Positions 9,477-19,249 of a DNA stretch of 51,421 bases are shown here, piece by piece. This DNA is from Chitinophagaceae bacterium. Lineage in GTDB: Bacteria > Bacteroidota > Bacteroidia > Chitinophagales > Chitinophagaceae. The DNA lies in the NCBI GenBank assembly GCA_021299955.1, contig JAJTFQ010000011.1:1-51421 (forward strand), in the 5' to 3' direction. A program made the translations under genes and the position numbers. How positions within the stretch are numbered: position 1 is the first letter of the stretch; each line of letters opens with the position of its first letter. Under the pieces are notes generated by a model. It made no database searches and had not been told where the DNA came from. It worked only from the letters and a program-made list of their open reading frames with translations.

Positions 9477-9709
9477 ATTGATTTCAGAAATTCTTTTCCA
9501 ACCCCTGATTTCAAATATTTTTCCCTGACTCTTGCCTTACTCCAATCTTCAAAAATCTCCTTTCTGAACAGTTTCCAGGGCTTTAATCCCTTTGTATATC
9601 TGTTTTTACCATTGTTATGATCCTTAAGACGCCGTTCAGCATCCAAGGCCATACCAACGTATATTTCACCACTACACTCGCTCACAATCGCATACACCTC
9701 AACCACCAC
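9467..9709 (-). CDS. GIY-YIG nuclease family protein (80 aa)
   Basis: VYAIVSECSGEIYVGMALDAERRLKDHNNGKNRYTKGLKPWKLF..ARVREKYLKSGVGKEFLKSMVP; GIY-YIG-type VYAI..IYVG, R and E positions. Stop codon TAG lies within the tRNA 5' end. Confidence 0.85.
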   Translation of the reverse strand: MVVEVYAIVSECSGEIYVGMALDAERRLKDHNNGKNRYTKGLKPWKLFRKEIFEDWSKARVREKYLKSGVGKEFLKSMVP

Positions 9710-9721
9710 TCACCTTTTTAT

Positions 9722-9769
9722 TTCCCGACCGGAATCCCTGCCTGCCGGCAGGCATTTAACTACGGGACC
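9722..9769 (-). pseudogene. tRNA-Arg relic collapsed around a truncated palindrome
   Basis: Sense: GGTCCCGTAGTTAAATG / CCTGCCGGCAGGCAGG / GATTCCGGTCGGGA. Acceptor 5' strand and T-loop-to-acceptor 3' strand match the intact tRNA; the middle is replaced by 9737-9754 palindrome sequence. Confidence 0.8.
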
Positions 9770-9921
9770 CAAACCACCAAATGTAAGATCTGACAACAAC
9801 GATGACCGGGAATCTTACAAATGTTTAGCGCGCTGCAAAGATAGCACATTCAGGAAAAATTGATGACTTTTATGCAGCAATGGGCTTTCATCTTATGCAC
9901 AATATGATTAAATTTAGGCCC

Positions 9922-9942
9922 GGACGCAAGGTCCGGGTCATC
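9922..9942 (+). other. Short GC hairpin in the leader of the acyltransferase gene
   Basis: cccggac-gcaag-gtccggg, perfect 7-bp stem; approximate coordinates. Confidence 0.5.
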
Positions 9943-9959
9943 ATAAAAGAGACCGTATT

Positions 9960-11006
9960 TTGAAGCATACAAACGTAGATCGGGAAAGAGAAAACTGGGC
10001 GGACACACTGAGGACCATTGCCTGCATAGGGGTCATCATGATTCATACGGTGGCACCCATCGTCACCGATTTCAATGGGACGGACAGGGTAATTTGGACC
10101 ATATCTAATTTGATTACCAGTACTTTACGATTCTGTGTGCCGATTTTTCTGATGTTGGCAGGCGCCTTTCTCCTGCCCCGGCAAATGACATTTGCAGACT
10201 TCCTGAAGCGCAGATTCAGTAAGATCATCTACCCCTTTTTATTCTGGAGCGCCGTATACATCGCCTATGAAATGATCAGAAAATGGTCGCCGGAGGAGAT
10301 GATGAACATTCCAAAAGTGGGCCGACATATCGTATCGGAACTTTTTCATGGTGCTGCATACCACTTCTGGTACATATATCTGATCATCGGTCTCTACCTT
10401 TTTGTGCCGGTTATTGGTGTCTGGGCCCGCCAGGCGACCCAAAAGGAAATGTTCTTCTACCTGACCATCTGGTTTCTGCTCTCCTTTGGCAATTTCCCGC
10501 CCTTCGACAGGATCAACAATGAGATCGACCTCCGTTACTTTTCAGGATACATGGGTTTCATGGTACTCGGCTATGCCCTGAGCCGGATGCCGAATCTGGG
10601 CGGCCGATGGCCGGTCTGGCTGTTCATGGCCCTGATCGGCTCCATGGTAACGACAATATCCTCCCATCTGCTCACCCTCTCCCTGGACTCGTTTAAGGAT
10701 ACCTACTACAATTATCTGACACCCAATGTCATCATGGGCTCAGCCGGTCTTTTCCTGCTCTTCAGGAACATTCGCCTAAAAGGATCGCTTTGGAACAGGT
10801 TCGCAGCCATCATCAGCCGCCACAGTTACGGCATCTACCTTTCGCACATCTTTTTTCTCAGCATGCTGGAAAAATTCGGGATCAACAGTCGATTCATTCA
10901 TCCCGCAGCAGGCATCCCCATAACGCTGATCCTGGTCACATTACTGTCGGTCGTAACCGTCCGGGCGATCGCCCGCCTTCCTTTCGGTTCCCGCATCTCA
11001 GGTTGA
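9960..11006 (+). CDS. Acyltransferase 3 family membrane protein
   Basis: RENWADTLRTIACIGVIMIHTVAP..FLKRRFSKIIYPFLFWS..HFWYIYLIIGLYLFVPVI; TTG start. Confidence 0.87.
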   Translation: MKHTNVDRERENWADTLRTIACIGVIMIHTVAPIVTDFNGTDRVIWTISNLITSTLRFCVPIFLMLAGAFLLPRQMTFADFLKRRFSKIIYPFLFWSAVYIAYEMIRKWSPEEMMNIPKVGRHIVSELFHGAAYHFWYIYLIIGLYLFVPVIGVWARQATQKEMFFYLTIWFLLSFGNFPPFDRINNEIDLRYFSGYMGFMVLGYALSRMPNLGGRWPVWLFMALIGSMVTTISSHLLTLSLDSFKDTYYNYLTPNVIMGSAGLFLLFRNIRLKGSLWNRFAAIISRHSYGIYLSHIFFLSMLEKFGINSRFIHPAAGIPITLILVTLLSVVTVRAIARLPFGSRISG

Positions 11007-11059
11007 TATGATGCACCGCAGTTGGCGCCTCTCTGTCAGGCTTACCGTAGATTTATGGC

Positions 11060-11866
11060 ATGAGAAGGATCGTCAAATCCCTGTTCAGACGATGCGGGAT
11101 GCTGCCACTGTTCGATGTGCTGCACTTTTGCGGAGACTTCCTGATGCACACGCCGCAGAACGCCTTCTTTCGCTTAAGATACCCCGGCCGGTCCATACCC
11201 CCGCTCAGATGGGTGCATGAAACCTACCGCTGTGATCTGGGGCGATACTGGGAGGATGGGCGGATGACGGCGGATGAAGTGATCGGACGTATCCGGCCAT
11301 TTTTGAGCCAACATCCGGAAGGCTGGAATGTGCTCGACTGGGGATGCGGAACGGGTCGGATCACCCGTCACCTCCCGGATATGCCGGAGGTCGGTTCCGT
11401 TACAGGGGCGGATGTGCATGCCGGCATGATCGGGTGGAACCAATGGCATCTCTCGGGGATCCGGTTCATCCAACTGCCCGACACGCCACCGGTGCCGTTG
11501 CCTTCCGGCCAGTTTCACGTGGTCATCGGCATTTCCGTGCTGACACATATCCCGGCCGACAGGCAGCGGGTATGGCTGGATGAAATGCACAGGCTCCTGC
11601 ACCCGGCGGGGGTGTTTCTCTTTACCACCCACGGATCGGCTTTCGATCGGCTGATGAACCGGACCGAGCGGGATCAACTCCACGAGACAGGCTGTATCAC
11701 TCAATCCTACCCTGAGTCCGGCCACCGCATGATGACCACCTTGCACGACGCCCGGATCCTGTCGTCATGGCTTTCGGAATCCTTCGAGATCCTTTGTATG
11801 ATCGAAGGGAAATCGGATACCGGAGCAGCAGGCGGTCAGGACCTCTGGATCCTGCGCCGTCGGTAA
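11060..11866 (+). CDS. Class I SAM-dependent methyltransferase
   Basis: VLDWGCGTGRITRHLPD..GADVHAGMIGWNQ..FHVVIGISVLTHIP. Confidence 0.87.
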   Translation: MRRIVKSLFRRCGMLPLFDVLHFCGDFLMHTPQNAFFRLRYPGRSIPPLRWVHETYRCDLGRYWEDGRMTADEVIGRIRPFLSQHPEGWNVLDWGCGTGRITRHLPDMPEVGSVTGADVHAGMIGWNQWHLSGIRFIQLPDTPPVPLPSGQFHVVIGISVLTHIPADRQRVWLDEMHRLLHPAGVFLFTTHGSAFDRLMNRTERDQLHETGCITQSYPESGHRMMTTLHDARILSSWLSESFEILCMIEGKSDTGAAGGQDLWILRRR

Positions 11867-11932
11867 AAAGATTGAACCCGCTTCAGATGATCCTCTTTCA
11901 GGGCACGTCTATATTGCGTAATTTCGCAACCT

Positions 11933-12583
11933 ATGAAGCTGTTCAACCTGTTCATTAAATACCGTCTCTGGATCGGCATCGCATCGCTTGCGGGTGCCAT
12001 CCTGGTCAATGTCACCAGCGGTTTTTGGCCCTCCTTTGTCCTTTACCTGCTCGCGGTCATTCTTATTGTCACGCATTTCTTCATCGGTCCGCTGCGTCTG
12101 ATCCAGGAATACCTTGAATCAGGCGACATCGAAGGCGCGGAAAAAATGCTGTCCACGATCTGGTTTCCGGACCTGCTCTATAAACCCATCCGATCGGTCT
12201 TTTACACGCTGAAAGGGAATATGGCCATGATGAAGCAGGATTTCGACTCCGCTGAAGTGCACATGAAGAAGAGCCTCTCACTCGGCTCTGCCATGAAGGA
12301 GACGGAAGGTGCCAATAAACTGCAGCTGGGCATGATGGCCATGCAAAAGGGAGACATGAAACAGGGGGAATCCTATATAAGGCAGGCCCTCAAGGCAGGG
12401 ATCCCGGATAAGGAGAGTGCTGCGCTGGCTTACCTGCAAATGTGCCAGATCATGATCCAGAAACGCGAATTCAGGGCTGCGAAAGATTTCTTCCGGAAAG
12501 CCAAGGCGCAGAAACCAACGGCACAACAGGTCGTGGACCAGATCAAACAGATCGAAAAATACATCGCCCGCATGCCGGGATAA
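11933..12583 (+). CDS. Membrane protein with TPR-like repeats
   Basis: Two N-terminal TM segments, then helical repeats (MKQDFDSAEVHMKKSLSLG, MQKGDMKQGESYIRQALKAG). Confidence 0.65.
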   Translation: MKLFNLFIKYRLWIGIASLAGAILVNVTSGFWPSFVLYLLAVILIVTHFFIGPLRLIQEYLESGDIEGAEKMLSTIWFPDLLYKPIRSVFYTLKGNMAMMKQDFDSAEVHMKKSLSLGSAMKETEGANKLQLGMMAMQKGDMKQGESYIRQALKAGIPDKESAALAYLQMCQIMIQKREFRAAKDFFRKAKAQKPTAQQVVDQIKQIEKYIARMPG

Positions 12584-12588
12584 ACGTT

Positions 12589-12687
12589 CGCGTTCGAAGA
12601 ATTTTTAATTCGAACGCGGAGAAATGAGAAAAGGAGGAACACAGAGAAAGATCAGCTCTGCGTTCCTCCTTTTCTCATTTCTCTGCG
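12589..12687. terminator. Two successive long inverted repeats between convergent genes (terminator or MITE/REP-like)
   Basis: 12589-12598 cgcgttcgaa / 12609-12618 ttcgaacgcg; 12615-12646 / 12656-12687 form a 32-position stem with 2 mismatches and a 9-nt loop. Confidence 0.7.
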
Positions 12688-13157
12688 CTGACATTCCAAA
12701 CCCCGAACAGCTCCTCCACCTTCGCAAAGCGGAACTTAAAGATGTCTTCCAGCTGGCCGCGTATGAACAGCGCTACGGCGAAGTCGCCCAACGGCCCCAG
12801 CGGAGCCTTGTAATGTATGAGGTCTGTCATCTCCACACCACCTTCGATCTCCCGGAAATGGTGCTGGTGGTGCCATAATGCGTAGGGCCCGAACCGTTGT
12901 TCGTCAACGAAGAATCGCTTCGGCTGCACATGCGTGATCTCGGTCATCCAGAACATCGGGATGCCCAGCAGCGGCTTTACATTGTAGGTGATGACCTGCC
13001 CTGCGTACATCTCATCTCCAAACAGCGGATTGGTGAATTTCAGATTAAGGTATTCCGGCGTCATGACCGACAGGTTCTTCGGGTGTGAGAAGAAATCCCA
13101 GGCTTCATCCAGACTTACCGGCAAATTCTGCACTTTCTTCAGCATATGTACGCCCAT
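12675..13157 (-). CDS. SRPBCC family protein
   Basis: VQNLPVSLDEAWDFFSHPKNLSVMTPEYLNLKFT..GVEMTDLIHYKAPLGPLG. Confidence 0.82.
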   Translation of the reverse strand: MGVHMLKKVQNLPVSLDEAWDFFSHPKNLSVMTPEYLNLKFTNPLFGDEMYAGQVITYNVKPLLGIPMFWMTEITHVQPKRFFVDEQRFGPYALWHHQHHFREIEGGVEMTDLIHYKAPLGPLGDFAVALFIRGQLEDIFKFRFAKVEELFGVWNVSAEK

Positions 13158-13228
13158 ATTCTCCTTTTTTCGATCATTAAACCCCGGAAGGGCCTCATTT
13201 GTTGGCTATCTTCGCACCCCGACATCAC

Positions 13229-14656
13229 ATGACTTCCAAACACTTGCACTCCCGTTCATCAGGAATCGCTCATGCGGCGGTGGTTCTGGGCATGTTGCTG
13301 CTGGTTGTTTCCTGTGGCCAGCCCATGCCCCCGTCGGGTGGTCCGCGAGACTCCCTGCCGCCGGTGCTTCAGCGAACCACGCCGGTTGATTCTACGCGCA
13401 ATTTCACGGGCAACCGTATCACCCTGTCCTTCGATGAATATGTTCAGGTTGATAACCCTTTCGAAAAGGTCAGTTTCTCGCCGATCCCCAAGACCAAGCC
13501 GCTGATCGAGGCCCGGCTGCGGAACGTCAGCATCCGCATCAAGGATACCCTTGAGCCGAATACTACCTACAGCATCGACTTTGGTGATGCCATTCGCGAC
13601 ATCAATGAGAACAATCCTCTAAAGGGGTATGCTTATGTGTTTTCGACCGGGGCCGTGATCGATACGGCATCTATGAGCGGGCGGGTGATCTATGCGGAAA
13701 CCGGGAAAACGGACAGCCTGATGCAGGTCATCCTGCACCGCGATATGGACGACTCGGCCGTATCCAAGACCAAACCCCGCTACATGACACGGACAGACGC
13801 CAGGGGTATCTTCAATTTCCGGTTCCTGGCCCCCGGCACCTACCGCATCTTCGCCATCAAAGACGCCGATGGCGGATTAAAATATGATCAGGCCTCAGAG
13901 TACTTCGGATTTGCAGACAGCGTCGTCTTCACCGGGGATACCAGGCCCATCACCCTCTATGCCTTCCAGACCGAATCGGATGATGCCCGTAAGCCGGCAG
14001 GCAGCAGCCAGCCTGCGCCGCGCAACAAAGACGACAAACGACTCAAGTTTTCGCTGAACCTGGAGGGGGAACGGCTCGACATCCTGGGAGAACTTGTCAT
14101 GACCTTCGAAAGCAAACTGGCCACCTGGGACAGCACCAGGTTCCAGCTGACAGACGAGAAATTCAATCCCCTGCCCAGACCTTCACTGATGCCCGACAGC
14201 ACGGTACGCAAACTAACCGTCAGGCATACCTGGTCGGCCGGCACAAAATACAGGATCATCCTGCAGAAGGATTTTGCACGCGACAGTGCCGGCAATAGTA
14301 TCATGCGGGCAGATACATTGAAATTGGAGTCAAAGAAAGAAAGTGATTACGGCGCCCTGAATATCCGCGTAAAGGGACTGGACACTGCGCTTCGGCCCGT
14401 GCTGCTGATATATCGCGAGGATGTGCTGGAAAAGGCCCAGCCCCTGCGCCTTTCGCGATATACTTTCAAATTGTTCAGACCGGGGGACTATTCCATCCGC
14501 ATCCTGTATGACACAAACGGTAACGGACGATGGGACACCGGTGACTACTGGAAGAAACGGCAGCCGGAACGGGTAAACAGCCGCAAGCAGAAACTGTCCA
14601 TCCGGCCGAACTGGGACAATGAATTCGAGATCGACCTCGGCGACACGGGCAACTAG
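13229..14656 (+). CDS. Ig-like (SbsA/Big-type) domain lipoprotein
   Basis: Lipobox LLVVSCGQ, PPSGGPRDSLPPVLQRTTPVDSTRNFTGNRITLSFDEYV, IRILYDTNGNGRWDTGDYWKKRQPE; start ATG at 13229 placed after a TATCTTCG box. Confidence 0.83.
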   Translation: MTSKHLHSRSSGIAHAAVVLGMLLLVVSCGQPMPPSGGPRDSLPPVLQRTTPVDSTRNFTGNRITLSFDEYVQVDNPFEKVSFSPIPKTKPLIEARLRNVSIRIKDTLEPNTTYSIDFGDAIRDINENNPLKGYAYVFSTGAVIDTASMSGRVIYAETGKTDSLMQVILHRDMDDSAVSKTKPRYMTRTDARGIFNFRFLAPGTYRIFAIKDADGGLKYDQASEYFGFADSVVFTGDTRPITLYAFQTESDDARKPAGSSQPAPRNKDDKRLKFSLNLEGERLDILGELVMTFESKLATWDSTRFQLTDEKFNPLPRPSLMPDSTVRKLTVRHTWSAGTKYRIILQKDFARDSAGNSIMRADTLKLESKKESDYGALNIRVKGLDTALRPVLLIYREDVLEKAQPLRLSRYTFKLFRPGDYSIRILYDTNGNGRWDTGDYWKKRQPERVNSRKQKLSIRPNWDNEFEIDLGDTGN

Positions 14657-14670
14657 CGTAATTTTGCCGC

Positions 14671-15288
14671 ATGCAATGCTCTTCTGAATTGTTGGAATCT
14701 GCTGTCAACGCCTTCAGCCGACTGCCCGGCATTGGCCGGAAGACGGCCCTTCGGCTGGTCTTGCACCTGCTCAAACAGGAAACGGAAGAGGTGAAGGCCT
14801 TCGGTGAAACGATCGCGCGCGTCCGGTCAGAGATCAGATTCTGCCGCATCTGCCACAATGTATCGGATGCCGAAACATGCAGCATCTGCAACAATCCTGC
14901 CCGCAGCAAATCACTCATCTGTGTGGTCGAAAGCATCCGGGATGTCATCGCCATAGAAAGTACCCAGCAATTTTCCGGCGCCTATCATGTCCTGGGTGGC
15001 GTCATTTCCCCGCTCGACGGCATCGGACCAGACCAGCTTCAGATCGACGGACTGGTATCCCGCGTGCAGGAGGGAGCTACGGAGGAACTCGTGTTCGCCC
15101 TGAGTCCGACCATCCAGGGTGATACCACCATTTACTATATCCAAAAAAAGATCGAGGGCCTGCCCGTGAGGGTCACAACGATCGCCAGGGGCATCGCCTT
15201 TGGCGGAGAGTTGGAATACGCTGATGAAATGACGCTCGCCCGGAGTTTACAAAACCGGTTGCCGGTAGAGCGTTATGTAATGCGCTGA
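14671..15288 (+). CDS. recR: Recombination mediator protein RecR
   Basis: LESAVNAFSRLPGIGRKTALRLVLHLL, C4 zinc motif (CRICHNVSDAETCSIC), Toprim YHVLGGVISPLDGIGPDQL. Confidence 0.96.
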   Translation: MQCSSELLESAVNAFSRLPGIGRKTALRLVLHLLKQETEEVKAFGETIARVRSEIRFCRICHNVSDAETCSICNNPARSKSLICVVESIRDVIAIESTQQFSGAYHVLGGVISPLDGIGPDQLQIDGLVSRVQEGATEELVFALSPTIQGDTTIYYIQKKIEGLPVRVTTIARGIAFGGELEYADEMTLARSLQNRLPVERYVMR

Positions 15289-15327
15289 TACTATTGCGAA
15301 TCGCCAAATTTTGTGGTAATTTTGCAG

Positions 15328-15393
15328 ATGATGCGCAGGCGGATTTGTTTATTGTTCGGCCTGCGCCATGCCCCACGGGATGAATCGAACTAA
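15328..15393 (+). promoter_or_regulatory. Candidate leader ORF ([21 protein letters not shown]) upstream of the metH genes
   Basis: ATG 3 nt after TAATTTTG (15317-15324); contains perfect hairpin gcgcaggc (15333-15340) / gcctgcgc (15359-15366). Confidence 0.4.
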
Positions 15394-15479
15394 TAAACAG
15401 CGTCACACCCTTCGGTGTATCCTCTGTTTGGCGTAACATCTCCGTCCGGCGACCCATCACACCAGACCAAACAGACACA

Positions 15480-16508
15480 ATGCAATCCATTCGAAAAGCC
15501 TTGCAGGAGCGCATCCTCGTCATCGACGGGGCCATGGGCACCATGATCCAGCGCTACCGCCTGACTGAAGCCGACTATCGGGGGGCGCGATTCGCTGATT
15601 GGCCCTCCGACCTGAAGGGAAACAACGACCTGCTCTGCATCACGCGTCCGGATATTATCGAGGCCATCCATCTCGAATACCTGGAAGCGGGTGCCGACAT
15701 CATCGAAACAAATACCTTCAACGCCCAGGCCGTCTCCCTCGCTGATTACGACATGAGTCACCTGGCCCTGGAACTCAACGTTGCAGCGGTCTCCTGCGCA
15801 AGGGCGGCCGTAAAGACCTTCCTCGAACGCCACCCTGAAAAGGCCGGCGGACCCGGACCGTTCATCGCCGGCGCCATCGGGCCGATGAACAAGACCCTCT
15901 CCTTATCGCCCGACGTGAACAACCCGGGTTTTCGGTCGATCTCCTTCGACGAAGTGGCGGAAGCGTATCTGGAACAGGTGCAGGGACTGGTGGAGTCCGG
16001 CTCCGATCTCCTGCTCATCGAAACGATCTTCGATACCCTGAATGCCAAAGCGGCGATCTACGCCGTTAAAAAATACTTCCGGGAAAGCGGCCGGCCCGAA
16101 CTCCCTTTGATGATCAGCGGAACGATCACCGATGCGTCTGGTCGAACCCTCAGCGGGCAGACCCTGGAGGCCTTCTACACCTCTGTTCAGCATGCCGATC
16201 CGCTAAGCGTGGGACTCAACTGCGCACTCGGTGCCGACCAGATGCGGCCCCATATCGAAGAGCTCTCGCAGATCGCCTCATGCTATACCTCCGCCTATCC
16301 GAATGCCGGATTGCCCAATGCGATGGGAGAGTACGACGAAACCCCGGAGCAGACAGCCCATCACATCGAAGACTGGGCGAAGGAAGGATACGTGAACATC
16401 GTCGGCGGCTGTTGCGGCACTACACCTGATCACATCAGACACATTGCCGAACATGTCCGTACCCTGAAACCCAGGCCACTGCCCGTCATTGAAAAAGAAC
16501 TGATCTGA
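15480..16508 (+). CDS. metH: Homocysteine S-methyltransferase domain protein (N-terminal part of split MetH)
   Basis: [54 protein letters not shown]. Confidence 0.93.
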   Translation: MQSIRKALQERILVIDGAMGTMIQRYRLTEADYRGARFADWPSDLKGNNDLLCITRPDIIEAIHLEYLEAGADIIETNTFNAQAVSLADYDMSHLALELNVAAVSCARAAVKTFLERHPEKAGGPGPFIAGAIGPMNKTLSLSPDVNNPGFRSISFDEVAEAYLEQVQGLVESGSDLLLIETIFDTLNAKAAIYAVKKYFRESGRPELPLMISGTITDASGRTLSGQTLEAFYTSVQHADPLSVGLNCALGADQMRPHIEELSQIASCYTSAYPNAGLPNAMGEYDETPEQTAHHIEDWAKEGYVNIVGGCCGTTPDHIRHIAEHVRTLKPRPLPVIEKELI

Positions 16509-16542
16509 GGCATATAAGCCTCCCATTCAACGCATACCCACC

Positions 16543-19233
16543 ATGTCTGCACCCAGCATCATCAAACCATACCTCCGGCTCTCCGGACTTGAACCCCTGG
16601 TCATCCGTCCGGAAACCAATTTTGTCAACGTCGGCGAACGCACCAATGTTACGGGCTCCAAAAAGTTCGCACGCCTCATCCGCGATGGCCTCTATGAAGA
16701 GGCGCTGACGGTCGCCCGGCAGCAGGTGGAAAGCGGTGCCCAGGTACTGGACGTCAACATGGACGATGCCCTGCTGGACGGAGAAACAGCCATGGTGACC
16801 TTCCTTAACCAGCTGCAAAGTGAGCCCGACATCGCCCGCATCCCGATCATGATCGACTCCTCGAAGTTTGCCATCATCGAAGCCGGCCTTAAATGTGTAC
16901 AGGGTAAATGCATCGTGAACTCCATCTCCCTCAAGGAAGGCGAGGAGAAATTTCTGGAACAGGCGGTCATCTGCCGCAGCTACGGTGCCGCCGTCATTGT
17001 GATGGCCTTCGACGAACAGGGCCAGGCAGATGACCTGAAGCGCCGCGTGGAGATCGCCGACCGGGCTTATCGGATCCTCACGCAACAAGCCGGATTCCCG
17101 CCGCAGGATATCATCTTCGATCTGAACATCTTCGCGGTCGCCACCGGCCTGGAAGAACATAACAACTACGCAGTCGACTTCATCAAGGCGACCCGCACCA
17201 TCAAGCAGAAGTATCCGCTCGTGAAGATCAGCGGAGGCGTCAGCAACCTGTCCTTTTCCTTCCGTGGGAACGACCACGTGCGGGAAGCCATGCACTCCGT
17301 ATTTCTCTTCCATGCCATCCGCGCCGGGATGGACATGGGCATCGTGAATGCAGGCCAGCTGGTGGTTTATGACGAGATCGAACCGGAACTCCGCACACGC
17401 TGCGAGGATGTGATCCTCAACCGAAACAACGATAACAACGAAGCCACCGAAAGACTCATCGTCCTCGCCGAACAGGTCAAGGCCAAGGGAAAAGTGCAGG
17501 AACGCGATGAGTCCTGGCGGAAGGGTACTGTGCAGGAAAGGCTGAAACACGCGCTGGTCAATGGCATCACTGAATACATCGAAGCGGATACCGAAGAAGC
17601 CCGACAGCAGTATCCGCGCCCCCTCGACGTGATCGAAGGACCGCTGATGGACGGCATGAACTTCGTCGGCGACCTGTTCGGTGCCGGCAAAATGTTCCTG
17701 CCGCAGGTCGTCAAGAGCGCGCGCGTCATGAAAAAGAGTGTGGCAGTGCTGACACCCTACATCGAATTGGAAAAAGCCGAGGCCTCCTCCGCCGGCCGTA
17801 TACTCCTGGCGACCGTCAAGGGTGATGTGCATGATATTGGAAAGAACATCGTCGGTGTAGTCCTTGGTTGTAACGGATATGAGATCATCGACCTCGGCGT
17901 GATGGTCCCCGCCGACCGGATCCTGGAAGAAGCCCAAAAAAGGGGCGTCGACATTATCGGACTGAGCGGCCTCATCACGCCCTCGCTGGATGAGATGGTG
18001 CATGTGGCCCGCGAGATGAAACGCCGCGGAATGACGCAGCCCCTGCTGATCGGTGGCGCCACCACCTCCAGAATGCACACGGCCGTCAAGATCGCCAGGG
18101 AGTACGACCATGGTGTTGTACACGTCCTCGATGCGTCACGAAGCGTCTCCGTCGCCGGCAATCTGCTCAACCTGGACCAGCGTCCGGAATTCCTGGGAGG
18201 CGTAAGTCGCGAATATGCACAACTGCGACAAGATTTTGAAGCCAGGAAGACCGTTAAACAATCGATCTCCTATAAGGAAGCGGTCTCCAACCGATTCAAA
18301 CCTGACTGGAATAAATATGAACCCGCAACGCCCAGGTTCACCGGGGCGCAAAGCTTCCGCCGTGTAGATCTGGCCAAGCTGCGTCCGTACATCGACTGGT
18401 CACCATTCTTTATCGCCTGGGAATTGGGCGGGCATTTCCCCGACATCCTCACCGATACGGTGGTGGGTACCGAAGCCACAAAGCTATACCGGGATGCCGA
18501 AACCATGCTTTCCCGGATCATTTCCGAACAATGGCTGGAAGCCCATGCCGTCATTGGCTTCTGGCCGGCCAACGGACACGGCGGGGACACGGTGTCCCTG
18601 CTGGCTGAAAAAAATGGAGCGGAAAACGTCGTAACTCTTGAATTCCTTCGTCAACAGGCTAAAAAGGCATCCGGTCAGCCCAACCTCTCCCTGGCAGACT
18701 TCATTGCGCCGGCTGAATCGGCCAAGCAGGACTACCTGGGAGCATTCGCCGTGACCATCGCCGGTATAGAAGAACATATCCGGAAGTTCGAGGCGGATCA
18801 CGATGATTACGGCAAGATCATGCTACAGGCACTGGCGGACAGACTGGCCGAAGCCCTGGCAGAATGGATGCACGAACAGGTCCGGAAAGAATACTGGGGA
18901 TATGCGTCTGAAGAGTCGCTCTCAAACGACGAACTCATCCGTGAAAAATATAGTGGCATCAGACCTGCACCAGGCTATCCCGCTTGTCCGGATCACACGG
19001 AAAAATACAAGTTGTTCGATCTTTTGGACGCCACCGCGGCCATTGGCATCGGCCTGACCGAATCACTGGCCATGTATCCGGCCTCTTCTGTCTGCGGATG
19101 GTACTTCGCCCATCCGGAGGCGAAGTATTTCGGCGTCGGAAAGATCGGCAAAGACCAGCTGACGGATTATACCGTCCGCAAGGGAATGGATCCTGAAGAG
19201 ATGGAACGCTGGCTGCGCCCGGTACTGGAGTGA
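16543..19233 (+). CDS. metH: Methionine synthase, pterin-, cobalamin- and AdoMet-binding domains (C-terminal part of split MetH)
   Basis: [53 protein letters not shown] (cobalamin-binding DxHxxG), [15 protein letters not shown] activation domain. Confidence 0.96.
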   Translation: MSAPSIIKPYLRLSGLEPLVIRPETNFVNVGERTNVTGSKKFARLIRDGLYEEALTVARQQVESGAQVLDVNMDDALLDGETAMVTFLNQLQSEPDIARIPIMIDSSKFAIIEAGLKCVQGKCIVNSISLKEGEEKFLEQAVICRSYGAAVIVMAFDEQGQADDLKRRVEIADRAYRILTQQAGFPPQDIIFDLNIFAVATGLEEHNNYAVDFIKATRTIKQKYPLVKISGGVSNLSFSFRGNDHVREAMHSVFLFHAIRAGMDMGIVNAGQLVVYDEIEPELRTRCEDVILNRNNDNNEATERLIVLAEQVKAKGKVQERDESWRKGTVQERLKHALVNGITEYIEADTEEARQQYPRPLDVIEGPLMDGMNFVGDLFGAGKMFLPQVVKSARVMKKSVAVLTPYIELEKAEASSAGRILLATVKGDVHDIGKNIVGVVLGCNGYEIIDLGVMVPADRILEEAQKRGVDIIGLSGLITPSLDEMVHVAREMKRRGMTQPLLIGGATTSRMHTAVKIAREYDHGVVHVLDASRSVSVAGNLLNLDQRPEFLGGVSREYAQLRQDFEARKTVKQSISYKEAVSNRFKPDWNKYEPATPRFTGAQSFRRVDLAKLRPYIDWSPFFIAWELGGHFPDILTDTVVGTEATKLYRDAETMLSRIISEQWLEAHAVIGFWPANGHGGDTVSLLAEKNGAENVVTLEFLRQQAKKASGQPNLSLADFIAPAESAKQDYLGAFAVTIAGIEEHIRKFEADHDDYGKIMLQALADRLAEALAEWMHEQVRKEYWGYASEESLSNDELIREKYSGIRPAPGYPACPDHTEKYKLFDLLDATAAIGIGLTESLAMYPASSVCGWYFAHPEAKYFGVGKIGKDQLTDYTVRKGMDPEEMERWLRPVLE

Positions 19234-19249
19234 TCACTGCAACCCGGGA

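Noticed and set aside
9782-9819. tgtaagat..atcttaca inverted repeat next to the tRNA relic
   Set aside because: 8-bp stem with 22-nt loop and no U tract; too weak to call a terminator, though it could mark an element edge.
13990-14003. gccggcaggcag resembling half of the 20-bp palindrome
   Set aside because: Left arm absent, and it sits in a normal coding context (KPAGSSQP); likely coincidence.
15289-15479. SAM or cobalamin riboswitch upstream of metH
   Set aside because: No recognisable SAM-I core or B12-box sequence found by eye; only generic hairpins and a short ORF.
16509-16542. Frameshift joining the two metH ORFs
   Set aside because: Both ORFs have clear ends and starts at domain boundaries with a 34-bp gap; split MetH is, to my knowledge, a regular Bacteroidota arrangement.
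16486-18123. 545-aa minus-strand ORF antisense to metH
   Set aside because: Mirror of strong metH coding sequence in a GC-rich gene; His/Asp/Val-rich low-plausibility protein.
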